Shown in pieces: positions 1 through 5,207 of a stretch of DNA of 5,241 nucleotides. Under the pieces are notes generated by a model. The model ran no database searches. It was not told the DNA's origin and was given only the letters and a program-made list of their open reading frames with translations. Source of the DNA: Halococcaceae archaeon (lineage in GTDB: Archaea > Halobacteriota > Halobacteria > Halobacteriales > Halalkalicoccaceae); NCBI GenBank assembly GCA_007128515.1, contig SKXI01000225.1, positions 1-5,241 of the forward strand. The letters are read 5' to 3'. Within the stretch, counting starts at the first letter, position 1. Every line of letters begins with the position of its first letter. The position numbers and the translations under genes were made by a program.

Positions 1-516
1 ATCGGCTACGTCTCCCAGCAGGCGACGAACCGGGGCAAGACGATGCCGGTCACGGTCCGCGAGTGCGTCCGGATGGGCCGGTTCGCCCACGTCGGCCGCG
101 GCCGCCTCGGCGAGGCCGACCGCGAAGCGGTCGCCGGTGCGCTCGAACGGGTGGGGATCGCCGACCTCGCGGACCGGCGGATCGGTCAGCTCTCGGGCGG
201 CCAGCGCCAGCGGGCGTACATCGCACGGGCGCTCGCGGGCGAGGCGGACCTGCTCGCGCTCGACGAACCCGCAGTCGGCGTCGACGCGGAGTCGAGGGAC
301 GCCTTCTACGACCTGCTCGACCAGCTGAACGCCGCCGGTATCACCATCGTCCTGATCGAACACGACATCGGCGTCGTGACCGACCACGCCGACCACATCG
401 CCTGTCTCAACACCGAACTCTACCACCACGGTAGCACCGAGGGGTTCGTCGAGAGCGACGCGCTCACCCGGGCCTACGGGAAGACGGCGCGGATCGTCAC
501 CCACGACCACCAATGA
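1..516 (+). CDS. Metal (Zn/Mn-type) ABC transporter ATP-binding protein, 5'-truncated by the window edge
   Basis: Cytoplasmic ATPase subunit of a high-affinity divalent-metal importer; ATP hydrolysis drives the permease encoded directly after it. The frame is open from base 1 and reads a Q-loop (GYVSQQ) before the first internal Met at 43, so that Met is not the start; the Walker A part lies upstream of the window. Visible ABC motifs are the signature LSGGQRQR (190-213), Walker B LLALDEP (250-270), a D-loop VGVD just after it, and the switch His in IEHD (codon 361-363). The tail carries YHHG and ends in THDHQ, a His/Asp-rich end common in ZnuC/MntB-type ATPases. Its TGA overlaps the permease ATG (ATGA, 513-516), indicating translational coupling. 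Family assignment is firm. The metal (zinc, manganese or iron) cannot be decided here, so no gene symbol is given. A substrate-binding lipoprotein gene is expected upstream (inference). Confidence 0.93.
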   Translation: MGYVSQQATNRGKTMPVTVRECVRMGRFAHVGRGRLGEADREAVAGALERVGIADLADRRIGQLSGGQRQRAYIARALAGEADLLALDEPAVGVDAESRDAFYDLLDQLNAAGITIVLIEHDIGVVTDHADHIACLNTELYHHGSTEGFVESDALTRAYGKTARIVTHDHQ

Positions 517-1598
517 GCCTGGACACCGACCACGTCGACGATCCCGACGGCTCGTTCGTGGAGTCGACCGGTCCGTTCGGACCGCACGGCGTCCGTGGGG
601 CGGTCGAACTCGCCGGGATCGCCCTCACGTCGCTGCTCGCGGTGATCATGCTCTCGTTCATCGCGCTCTACTGGCTGCGCGACACCGCCCTCGGCGCGCC
701 CGCCTACGAGCAGTTCATGATCGCCGGGCAGTGGGTCGACGTCTATTTGGGAACGCGCGTGTTCAGACATCCCTTCATGTGGCAGTCGCTCGCAACAGGC
801 GTGCTGATCGGGGTCGTCGCCCCGATGGTCGGCACGTTCGTCGTCCACCGCGAGATGGCGCTGATAGGCGAGACGCTCGCACACACCGCGTTCGCGGGCG
901 TCGCCGTCGGCCTGCTCGTCGGCGGCTTCTTCGGCTGGAGCGGATCGCTTCTGCTCGTCGCGCTCGTCGTGAGCGTCCTCGGCGCGCTCGCGCTCCAGTG
1001 GCTCACCGAGAACACGAACAGCTACGGCGACGTTCCGATCGCGATCATGCTCTCGGGCAGTTTCGCCGTCGGGACGCTGCTCATCAGCTGGGGCCGCGAT
1101 TTCATGTCGGTGACGATCGACATCGAGGGCTACCTCTTCGGGAGCCTGGCGATCGTCACGGCCGGCGGGGCGCGGCTGATGGCGGTACTCAGCGTCCTCG
1201 TCGTGGCGCTCGTCGTCTACAACTACAACCAGCTCCTGTTCGTCACCTTCGACGAGCAGGCCGCCCAGGTCGCTGGCTTCGAGGTCCGCTGGTACAACGC
1301 ACTGCTGATCGTGATGACGGCGGTGGTCGTCGTCGGTGCGATGCAGATCCTCGGCGTGATCCTCGTCGCCGCGATGCTCGTCGTGCCGGTCGCCGCCGCC
1401 TCGCAGGTCGCACTGAGCTTCCGGGAGACGCTCGTCCTCTCGATACTGTTCGGTCAGCTCTCGATCCTCGGTGGGTTCGCCTTCGCCATCGGCGTCAGTC
1501 TCCCGCCGGGCGGCTCGATCGTCGTCGTCGCCATCGCGATCTACCTCCTCTGTATCCTCCTCTCGGATCGGTCGGTCGCCGCGCTGTCGGTCCACTGA
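513..1598 (+). CDS. Metal ABC transporter permease, ABC-3 (ZnuB/MntC) family
   Basis: Integral membrane subunit that forms the metal translocation path of the importer energised by the preceding ATPase. The 361-residue protein has many hydrophobic helices. The family core begins near residue 86 (HPFMWQSLATG) and continues through VAPMVGTFVVHREMALIGE and LAHTAFAGVAVG, the region where ABC-3 permeases carry a conserved His (H124). A cytoplasmic coupling-loop candidate is FDEQAAQVAGF (246-256), and the C-terminal helix is preceded by the typical LPPGGSIVVV (330-339). ABC-3 permeases are usually about 270-300 residues; here about 85 extra residues at the N terminus comprise an acidic segment (1-25), an additional membrane helix (about 33-55) and a short linker. 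The ATG overlaps the ATPase stop by 4 bp, which fixes the start well. The last base of the TGA is also the first base of a 16-bp inverted-repeat arm. Substrate specificity is not readable from sequence. Confidence 0.93.
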   Translation: MSLDTDHVDDPDGSFVESTGPFGPHGVRGAVELAGIALTSLLAVIMLSFIALYWLRDTALGAPAYEQFMIAGQWVDVYLGTRVFRHPFMWQSLATGVLIGVVAPMVGTFVVHREMALIGETLAHTAFAGVAVGLLVGGFFGWSGSLLLVALVVSVLGALALQWLTENTNSYGDVPIAIMLSGSFAVGTLLISWGRDFMSVTIDIEGYLFGSLAIVTAGGARLMAVLSVLVVALVVYNYNQLLFVTFDEQAAQVAGFEVRWYNALLIVMTAVVVVGAMQILGVILVAAMLVVPVAAASQVALSFRETLVLSILFGQLSILGGFAFAIGVSLPPGGSIVVVAIAIYLLCILLSDRSVAALSVH

Positions 1599-1700
1599 TA
1601 GGGATCATCGTAGAAGTTCATAGATTTCCCAATTCGGGACCGACAGACGGGGTCAGTCGATCGGCCACCGAGATCTCTGGGTGGCTACGATGATCCCTAT
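1598..1700. repeat. 103-bp element bounded by a perfect 16-bp inverted repeat
   Basis: The arm at 1598-1613 (atagggatcatcgtag) is the exact reverse complement of 1685-1700. The 71 bp between can also fold: ccacc 1665-1669 pairs with ggtgg 1680-1684 directly beside the right arm, around the palindrome gagatctc (1670-1677); gaccgac 1638-1644 can pair with gtcagtc 1652-1658 with one mismatch; tccc/ggga (1627-1639) is a competing small hairpin. The element starts on the last base of the permease stop codon. It could be a 3'-end mRNA structure, a small miniature inverted-repeat element, or a pair of inverted protein sites. No flanking target duplication and no T-run are visible, so neither transposition nor intrinsic termination is shown. 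Confidence 0.8.
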
Positions 1701-1751
1701 GACCGACGTCGTCGCCCGATCCCGGGGTTCGATCGCCCTTCGCGACGGTCG

Positions 1752-1763
1752 GTCCGATCGGAC
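1752..1763. repeat. 12-bp perfect palindrome upstream of the membrane-protein gene
   Basis: gtccgatcggac is self-complementary over 12 bp. It lies about 40-50 bp upstream of the TATA-like element of the gene starting at 1831, in a position suited to a regulator, but such palindromes arise fairly often in GC-rich DNA, so function is uncertain. Confidence 0.35.
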
Positions 1764-1770
1764 GAACGAG

Positions 1771-1799
1771 CCACGTCCCTGGGTCCCGAACGGACGTGG
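1771..1799. promoter_or_regulatory. Candidate operator: 8-bp perfect inverted repeat abutting the TATA region
   Basis: ccacgtcc (1771-1778) and ggacgtgg (1792-1799) are exact reverse complements separated by 13 bp. The half-site centres are 21 bp apart, two helical turns, which would put a dimeric regulator on one DNA face. The right half-site touches the BRE/TATA region (TATA-like ttaag at 1803-1807), so a bound protein would either block or recruit TBP/TFB. The geometry is seen in the sequence; the regulatory role is inferred. Confidence 0.45.
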
Positions 1800-1808
1800 A
1801 GGTTAAGC
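1800..1808 (+). promoter_or_regulatory. TATA-like element for a leaderless transcript of the 1831 gene
   Basis: The sequence ggttaagc contains ttaag centred at 1805, 26 bp before the ATG at 1831. That is the usual haloarchaeal distance from TATA box to transcription start, so transcription would begin at or next to the start codon. No Shine-Dalgarno sequence is present, which fits a leaderless mRNA. Confidence 0.5.
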
Positions 1809-1830
1809 CCGATCGGCGGCTACCACGGTC

Positions 1831-2790
1831 ATGTCCTGGTACGCGCTCGTCGCCGCCCGCCAGGCCGTCGGGGCGACGCGAGCGCTGCTCGTCGGGCGGT
1901 CGATCCCCGATTGGGCTCGGTTGGCGGTGCTCACCGTCTTCGTCGGCGGGCCGACGACGACCCTCGTCGCGGACTTCAACCGTAGCGATCCCCTCGCCGC
2001 GGAACTCGCCGCGGTCGACCTCGCCGACCCGGGGGTGGTGCCGGCAGCCCTCCTCGCGCTGCTGGTCGGGACGCTCGCCCTCTCGGTCTTCCTGCTCGCG
2101 GGCGCTGTCTTCGAGTTCGTCGTCCTCGAGACGCTTCGCGGGCGACCGATCGGCGTCCTCACACCGGTCGCCGGCAACGTCCGCCCGGGTCTCGACCTCT
2201 TCGCCTTCCGCCTCGGGGTCTACGGGGTCGTGGTCGCAACGCTCGTCCTGGCGCTCGCGATCCTCGGCGTCGAGCGAACGGACGGTCGCCCCGTCGCGCT
2301 CGCCTCGTTCTCGGTCGCGACCGTCGGGGTCTTCGGGCTGGTCCTCTCGCGGACGACCTCCCGTCTGGTCGCCCCGATAATGCTCGTCGAGGGGTGTTCG
2401 CTCCGCGAGGGCTGGCGGCGCCTCCTCGCCAGGGTCGAGACCCACCCGGGGGAGTACGCCGTCTACCTCGCCGTCGACCTCGCCGCGTTCACGCTCGTGA
2501 TCGTCTTCGGGACCGCGCTCGGCGGTCTCGCGGCACTGGCCGTCGCGCTCCCCCTGGGTGCGTTCGGCCTCGGCGTCGGAAGCGTGCTCGTGGCGAGCGG
2601 GCTCTCCACGGCGGTCGTCACGACCGTGACAGGCCTCCTGCTCGTCCCCCCCTACCTCGTCGGCGCGCTCGCGCTCGTTGCCCTCGTGCACGTCCCTGCC
2701 ACGGTCTACGTCAGGTACCTCGCGCTGTTGACCCTCTCGAAGACCGATCGACGATACGCCCACGGCGGAGACGGTCCCCTCGACGGGTGA
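1831..2790 (+). CDS. Multi-pass membrane protein of unknown function
   Basis: A 319-residue hydrophobic protein with about six or seven membrane segments, roughly at residues 28-47, 70-98, 127-148, 157-174, 209-250 (a long stretch probably containing two helices), 252-275 and 277-303. It starts MSWYAL with a short amphipathic N-terminal region and ends with a charged tail (KTDRRYAHGGDGPLDG). A loop before the second half reads APIMLVEGCSLREGWRRLL (181-199), the most motif-like part: a Pro-containing helix end followed by a basic amphipathic stretch. The overall plan resembles uncharacterised haloarchaeal membrane proteins that databases file under DUF families; I cannot name the family with certainty and claim no function. 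Codon use matches the neighbours. The ATG at 1831 is supported by a TATA-like element 26 bp upstream. It stands alone, with structured non-coding DNA on both sides. Confidence 0.85.
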   Translation: MSWYALVAARQAVGATRALLVGRSIPDWARLAVLTVFVGGPTTTLVADFNRSDPLAAELAAVDLADPGVVPAALLALLVGTLALSVFLLAGAVFEFVVLETLRGRPIGVLTPVAGNVRPGLDLFAFRLGVYGVVVATLVLALAILGVERTDGRPVALASFSVATVGVFGLVLSRTTSRLVAPIMLVEGCSLREGWRRLLARVETHPGEYAVYLAVDLAAFTLVIVFGTALGGLAALAVALPLGAFGLGVGSVLVASGLSTAVVTTVTGLLLVPPYLVGALALVALVHVPATVYVRYLALLTLSKTDRRYAHGGDGPLDG

Positions 2791-2805
2791 GCTCCGATCG
2801 AAAGA

Positions 2806-2820
2806 GGCGGTTGAACCGCC
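2806..2820. terminator. Hairpin 15 bp after the membrane-protein stop codon
   Basis: ggcggttgaaccgcc is a perfect inverted repeat (7-bp arms around one base; realistically a ggcgg/ccgcc stem with a five-base loop). Its position just past the TGA at 2788-2790 suits an mRNA 3'-end structure. No T-run follows, so an archaeal-type terminator is not demonstrated; it could equally stabilise the transcript or be a binding site. Confidence 0.35.
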
Positions 2821-2946
2821 GGGGCGACGGGATCCGGGCAGGATCGTCGGCCCCATGCCGGCTGTCAGAGGCACTCCGGCGAGCGATGGTACTCCCCTGG
2901 GCCTCTTTACACCATCCACCGGGACGGACATCAGGTGCTGATTTCT

Positions 2947-2960
2947 AATATATAAATATT
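2947..2960 (+). promoter_or_regulatory. Strong AT-rich TATA element (distal promoter of the PRC-barrel gene)
   Basis: aatatataaatatt is an isolated 14-bp all-A/T stretch in otherwise GC-rich DNA and the best TATA-box match in the window. It would place a transcription start near 2978-2985, leaving a leader of about 45-55 nt before the ATG at 3031. The stretch is close to symmetric (aatat...atatt), so minus-strand initiation is not excluded. Confidence 0.55.
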
Positions 2961-2999
2961 GTGCTACCGATCTCCGGCCGTCCCCCGACCTATCCGTCA

Positions 3000-3008
3000 A
3001 CTATTACA
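3000..3008 (+). promoter_or_regulatory. Proximal TATA-like element for the PRC-barrel gene
   Basis: actattaca is centred about 26 bp before the ATG at 3031, the spacing expected for leaderless initiation. It is a weaker match than the AT island about 50 bp further upstream, but the leader from that distal site has no Shine-Dalgarno sequence, so the proximal site may yield the translated transcript. Confidence 0.35.
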
Positions 3009-3030
3009 CCCGGCCGGCCGATGTGCCCGC

Positions 3031-3336
3031 ATGGACCGTATCCCGGAGAACATCACGACCCTGGTCGGTCGTGAAGTCTACTCGAACAACGGCGTCTTCG
3101 TCGGCGAGATCGAGGACGTCAGACTCGACCTCGATTCGGAACTCGTGACTGGACTGGCCCTCGGCAGGACGAACGACGAACTGTTCGCCGACTACACCGG
3201 CGGTACCCGCGGCGTGATGATCCCCTACCGCTGGGTGCGGTCGGTCGGGGACATCGTCCTCGTGAACGACGTCGTCGAGCGGCTGAAAGAGACCGACGAG
3301 ACGGAACACGACGCCGAAGAGGAACTCGCCGCTTAG
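3031..3336 (+). CDS. Small PRC-barrel domain protein (CdpB-like cell-division candidate)
   Basis: A 101-residue soluble protein that is almost entirely one PRC barrel: first strands LVGREVYSNNGVFVGEIEDV (11-30) and RLDLDSELVTGLALG (31-45), last strands GVMIPYRWVRSVGDIVLVND (61-80), then an acidic tail (88-99). PRC barrels are small beta-barrels that mediate protein interaction. In Haloferax, single-domain PRC-barrel proteins CdpB1 and CdpB2 act in FtsZ/SepF-based division; length and architecture fit, but orthology is inferred, so no symbol is given. The ATG at 3031 is preferred over an upstream in-frame TTG at 2959 because the barrel begins right after it, a TATA-like element lies 26 bp upstream, and the TTG sits inside the AT-rich promoter. 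The TAG overlaps the TAA of the converging DHH gene by 4 bp in total gene extent. Confidence 0.9.
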   Translation: MDRIPENITTLVGREVYSNNGVFVGEIEDVRLDLDSELVTGLALGRTNDELFADYTGGTRGVMIPYRWVRSVGDIVLVNDVVERLKETDETEHDAEEELAA

Positions 3337-4772
3337 GAGCCGTTCTCGCTCTCGACACCCATCGCGTCGAAGAGCTTTCGCCGGACCGCTTCCCTCGTGA
3401 GCTCGAGCAACGTTTCCTCGCTCGCCTCGACGCCGGTGAACAGCCCCAGCGGGATCTCCACGCTCGCCTGCGTCGAGTGGCCGACGGTCTCGCCGATCTC
3501 CGAGAAGGCGTCGCTGAGCACCCGGCCGATGTTCAGCCGGATGTCCTTCGACCGGGCGGCGAGGTAGATCGTGTCGTCGGCGATGCCGAAGACGGCTGTC
3601 GTGGTGATCCCTTCGAGGTTGAGCAGGTGCTGTGCGGCCTGTTCGACCGCCTCTCGATCCCGGACGAAGCCGGCGTTCGAGGCGAGGTGACTCCCCTGGA
3701 CCTCCCGGTTCTGGATCGCCTCGGCGAGCACGTCGAGCGTCTCCGGGCTCATCGAGGGCGACTCGACCTGTTCGAGCGTGTCGTGGTTCGCGAACGGGTA
3801 GAGATACGCCGCCGCGGTCAGATCCGCCGGCGTCGTATCGCGCTTGAAGTCGAGCGTCTCGGCGCGGATCCCGTAGAGCAGCGCGGTCGCGACCGTCTCG
3901 TCGACCGAGACGTCGAACTCCTGGACGTACTTCGTGAGGATCGTCGAGGTCGAGGTCATCTGCGGCCTGACGTCGACGAACGCGACGTCGTCGCCGACGT
4001 CGACGTCCTGGTGATCGATCAGGACGTCGACCGAGAGCTCGAGGTCGCTGCCCAGCACCGAGCCGTCGACGAGCGCGACCGTTTCGTACCCCGAGAGCGG
4101 GTTCTCCGCCTCGCGGTCGACCGCGATCATCTCGACGTCGAGCAGGTTGACGAACGCACGGTTCTCCTGGTGGCCGACCTCGCCGAGGTAGAGGATGTCG
4201 GCCTCGACGTCGAGGTGGGCCGCGATCGCCCGCAGCGCGACCGCGCTCGCGATCGAGTCCGGGTCGGGGTTGTCGGGCGTGAGGATCCCCATACGCGATC
4301 CGGTCGCCTCGATCACCTCCGCGAGCTGACTGGCTTTGTGCTCGAGTTCGCCGGATTCGAGCGCCCGGAGCGCGGAGTCGGCGATCACGGCCGCGGGGTT
4401 GATCACGGTGTCCGCGCCGACGGCGGCGAGTTCGTCGCCGGTCACCGGGTCGCTCGCGCGTGCGACGACGAACTGGGTGCCGTTGCGCTCGCGGATGTTC
4501 CTGACCGCGGCCTCGTTCGCCTCCACGTCCGAAGAGAGGATGAGAATGATGTCGTGGCGGGTCGCGGCCTCGGCGACCTCCTCCTCCCGGATGTCGCCGA
4601 CCTGTGCGTTCAGGTCCTGATCACGCAGGGTCTCTACGCGGTCGGCGTCGCGGTCGATGATCAGTACGTCCCGCCCCTGGTCGACCAACTCCTCCGCGAC
4701 CGCGTGGCCGACGCTGCCACAGCCGAGGATCGCGTAGGAAGACATCGCGGATACGGGTACCCCAGCACTCAT
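3333..4772 (-). CDS. TrkA-N (NAD-binding) / DHH-DHHA1 phosphoesterase fusion protein
   Basis: A 479-residue soluble protein. Residues 11-135 form a TrkA-N/RCK-type Rossmann domain with GCGSVG (17-22) and the acidic residue ending strand 2 (D40), so NAD(H) or another nucleotide should bind. Residues about 160-330 are a DHH domain: motif I DNPDPDSIAS (167-176, metal ligands D170 and D172), motif II D236 in ALVDGS, motif III D253-H254-Q255 where most relatives have DHH, and GIRAETLDF (301-309) where many have an Asp-Thr pair. Residues about 390-445 are DHHA1, with VGHSTQAS replacing the usual GGH-type motif. DHH-DHHA1 enzymes hydrolyse c-di-AMP, short oligonucleotides or pAp; turnover of c-di-AMP under control of a nucleotide-sensing domain is plausible but inferred. 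Start: ATG at 4772 has a TATA-like element 26 bp upstream; an internal ATG at 4745 (470 residues) sits right before the Rossmann fold and is the alternative. Confidence 0.92.
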   Translation of the reverse strand: MSAGVPVSAMSSYAILGCGSVGHAVAEELVDQGRDVLIIDRDADRVETLRDQDLNAQVGDIREEEVAEAATRHDIILILSSDVEANEAAVRNIRERNGTQFVVARASDPVTGDELAAVGADTVINPAAVIADSALRALESGELEHKASQLAEVIEATGSRMGILTPDNPDPDSIASAVALRAIAAHLDVEADILYLGEVGHQENRAFVNLLDVEMIAVDREAENPLSGYETVALVDGSVLGSDLELSVDVLIDHQDVDVGDDVAFVDVRPQMTSTSTILTKYVQEFDVSVDETVATALLYGIRAETLDFKRDTTPADLTAAAYLYPFANHDTLEQVESPSMSPETLDVLAEAIQNREVQGSHLASNAGFVRDREAVEQAAQHLLNLEGITTTAVFGIADDTIYLAARSKDIRLNIGRVLSDAFSEIGETVGHSTQASVEIPLGLFTGVEASEETLLELTREAVRRKLFDAMGVESENGS

Positions 4773-4793
4773 TGCCCCTACTATCCACGGTCG

Positions 4794-4802
4794 TTACTTA
4801 AG
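4794..4802 (-). promoter_or_regulatory. TATA-like element for the DHH gene (minus strand)
   Basis: On the minus strand this reads cttaagtaa, centred 26 bp before the ATG at 4772. It predicts a leaderless mRNA starting at that codon, favouring the longer protein over the one beginning at 4745. It contains the same ttaag core as the element before the gene at 1831. Confidence 0.5.
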
Positions 4803-4835
4803 CCTCCCCTTCCGGTCAAGTCCCCGGACCGGGAG

Positions 4836-4850
4836 AAAGGAAACGTATTT
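4836..4850 (+). promoter_or_regulatory. BRE/TATA-like promoter of tRNA-Lys
   Basis: The purine-rich aaaggaaa (4836-4843), a BRE-like stretch, is followed by cgtattt (4844-4850), centred about 30 bp before the first base of the tRNA. This matches archaeal tRNA promoters with little or no 5' leader. It lies back to back with the minus-strand promoter of the DHH gene, about 45 bp apart. Confidence 0.5.
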
Positions 4851-4877
4851 CCTCGCCGCGCTAAAAGTTCGAACCGA

Positions 4878-4951
4878 GGGCCGGTAGCTCAGTCCGGCAG
4901 AGCGTCTGGCTTTTAACCAGATGGTCGTGGGTTCGAATCCCATCCGGCCCG
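4878..4951 (+). tRNA. tRNA-Lys (anticodon UUU)
   Basis: A complete 74-nt cloverleaf: acceptor stem GGGCCGG (4878-4884) with CCGGCCC (4944-4950), discriminator G4951, U8-A9, D stem GCTC/GAGC (4887-4890, 4900-4903) with GG in the D loop, anticodon stem TCTGG/CCAGA (4905-4909, 4917-4921), loop CTTTTAA with anticodon TTT at 4912-4914, and T stem GTGGG/CCCAT (4927-4931, 4939-4943) around TTCGAAT. There is no intron, and CCA is not encoded (ttg follows the discriminator), as is common in archaea, so it is added after transcription. The last 22 bases are the source of the repeats that follow. Confidence 0.97.
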
Positions 4952-4952
4952 T
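4930..4952 (+). repeat. tRNA-Lys 3'-end direct repeat, copy 1 (within the tRNA)
   Basis: A 23-bp segment covering the T arm from its fourth stem base, the acceptor 3' strand, the discriminator and one following T. The same 23 bp recur exactly at 5053-5075 and 5185-5207. The 3' half of tRNA genes is the classic attachment site for archaeal and bacterial tyrosine integrases, making this the attB/attL candidate. Confidence 0.9.
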
Positions 4953-4995
4953 TGCTGGCCGCGAACGGACGTGAGCGACCGCGACGGTCACGAGA

Positions 4996-5015
4996 GGTTC
5001 GAACCCTGCCGGACG
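4996..5015 (+). repeat. Degenerate tRNA 3'-end copy
   Basis: ggttcgaaccctgccggacg aligns to the 23-bp repeat with one deleted T after ggttcgaa, two changes before CCGG, and divergence at the end. It lies midway between exact copies 1 and 2. It could instead come from the T arm of another tRNA. Confidence 0.55.
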
Positions 5016-5052
5016 CGCACAGCGAACGGAGTGAGCGAGCACGTCCGGGATC

Positions 5053-5075
5053 GGTTCGAATCCCATCCGGCCCGT
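5053..5075 (+). repeat. tRNA-Lys 3'-end direct repeat, copy 2
   Basis: Exact 23-bp match to 4930-4952, beginning 123 bp downstream of it. The flanks do not match the rest of the tRNA (only the T arm and acceptor 3' strand are present), so it is a fragment, not a second tRNA gene. It is an att-site candidate. Confidence 0.9.
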
Positions 5076-5078
5076 CGA

Positions 5079-5108
5079 CGCACCGCGAACACGTCCGTGA
5101 GCGGTGCG
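5079..5108. repeat. 8-bp perfect hairpin between tRNA-end copies
   Basis: cgcaccgc (5079-5086) and gcggtgcg (5101-5108) are exact reverse complements around a 14-base loop. The hairpin is built on the gcgaac...gtgagcg motif at 5085-5103. The equivalent motif after the tRNA (4957-4962 with 4975-4980) forms a similar six-position stem with one mismatch. Confidence 0.6.
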
Positions 5109-5184
5109 AAGGGTATCCCGGTGGGTCTCGAACGACGGCAGTCGCAGTTCACGCGAGTGCAACGAGCGTGAAACGTCTGCAGGT

Positions 5185-5207
5185 GGTTCGAATCCCATCC
5201 GGCCCGT
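5185..5207 (+). repeat. tRNA-Lys 3'-end direct repeat, copy 3
   Basis: Exact 23-bp match to 4930-4952, beginning 132 bp after copy 2. Like copy 2 it lacks the D arm, anticodon arm and acceptor 5' strand. The 34 bases after it, up to the window end, show no further full copy. Confidence 0.9.

Noticed and set aside
474..1595. Minus-strand open frame of 373 codons opposite the permease
   Set aside because: The composition is almost only Asp, Glu, Arg and His, typical of antisense to hydrophobic GC-rich codons; no domain is visible.
1699..1806. 35-codon open frame starting in the right arm of the 16-bp inverted repeat
   Set aside because: It has no promoter at leaderless distance, runs through the operator-like repeat and ends in the TATA-like element of the next gene; composition is not protein-like.
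2886..2948. Short 20-codon open frame between the membrane protein and the PRC-barrel gene
   Set aside because: Too short, with no suitable promoter spacing or ribosome-binding site and no recognisable sequence.
1618..3000. Minus-strand open frame of 460 codons opposite the membrane protein
   Set aside because: Low-complexity Asp/Glu/Arg shadow spanning intergenic palindromes and promoters on both sides; no motif is recognisable.
2959..3030. Upstream TTG extension of the PRC-barrel protein (24 extra residues)
   Set aside because: The TTG lies inside the AT-rich TATA element and the added residues are outside the PRC barrel; ATG at 3031 has better support.
3477..4916. Plus-strand open frame of 479 codons antisense to the DHH gene
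   Set aside because: It is Arg/Asp/Val-rich shadow coding of a high-GC gene and ends inside the tRNA; the opposite strand encodes recognisable domains throughout.
4930..5207. CRISPR array or additional tRNA genes
   Set aside because: Repeats equal the 3' end of the adjacent tRNA, intervals vary and contain related motifs rather than unique spacers, and the copies lack D and anticodon arms.
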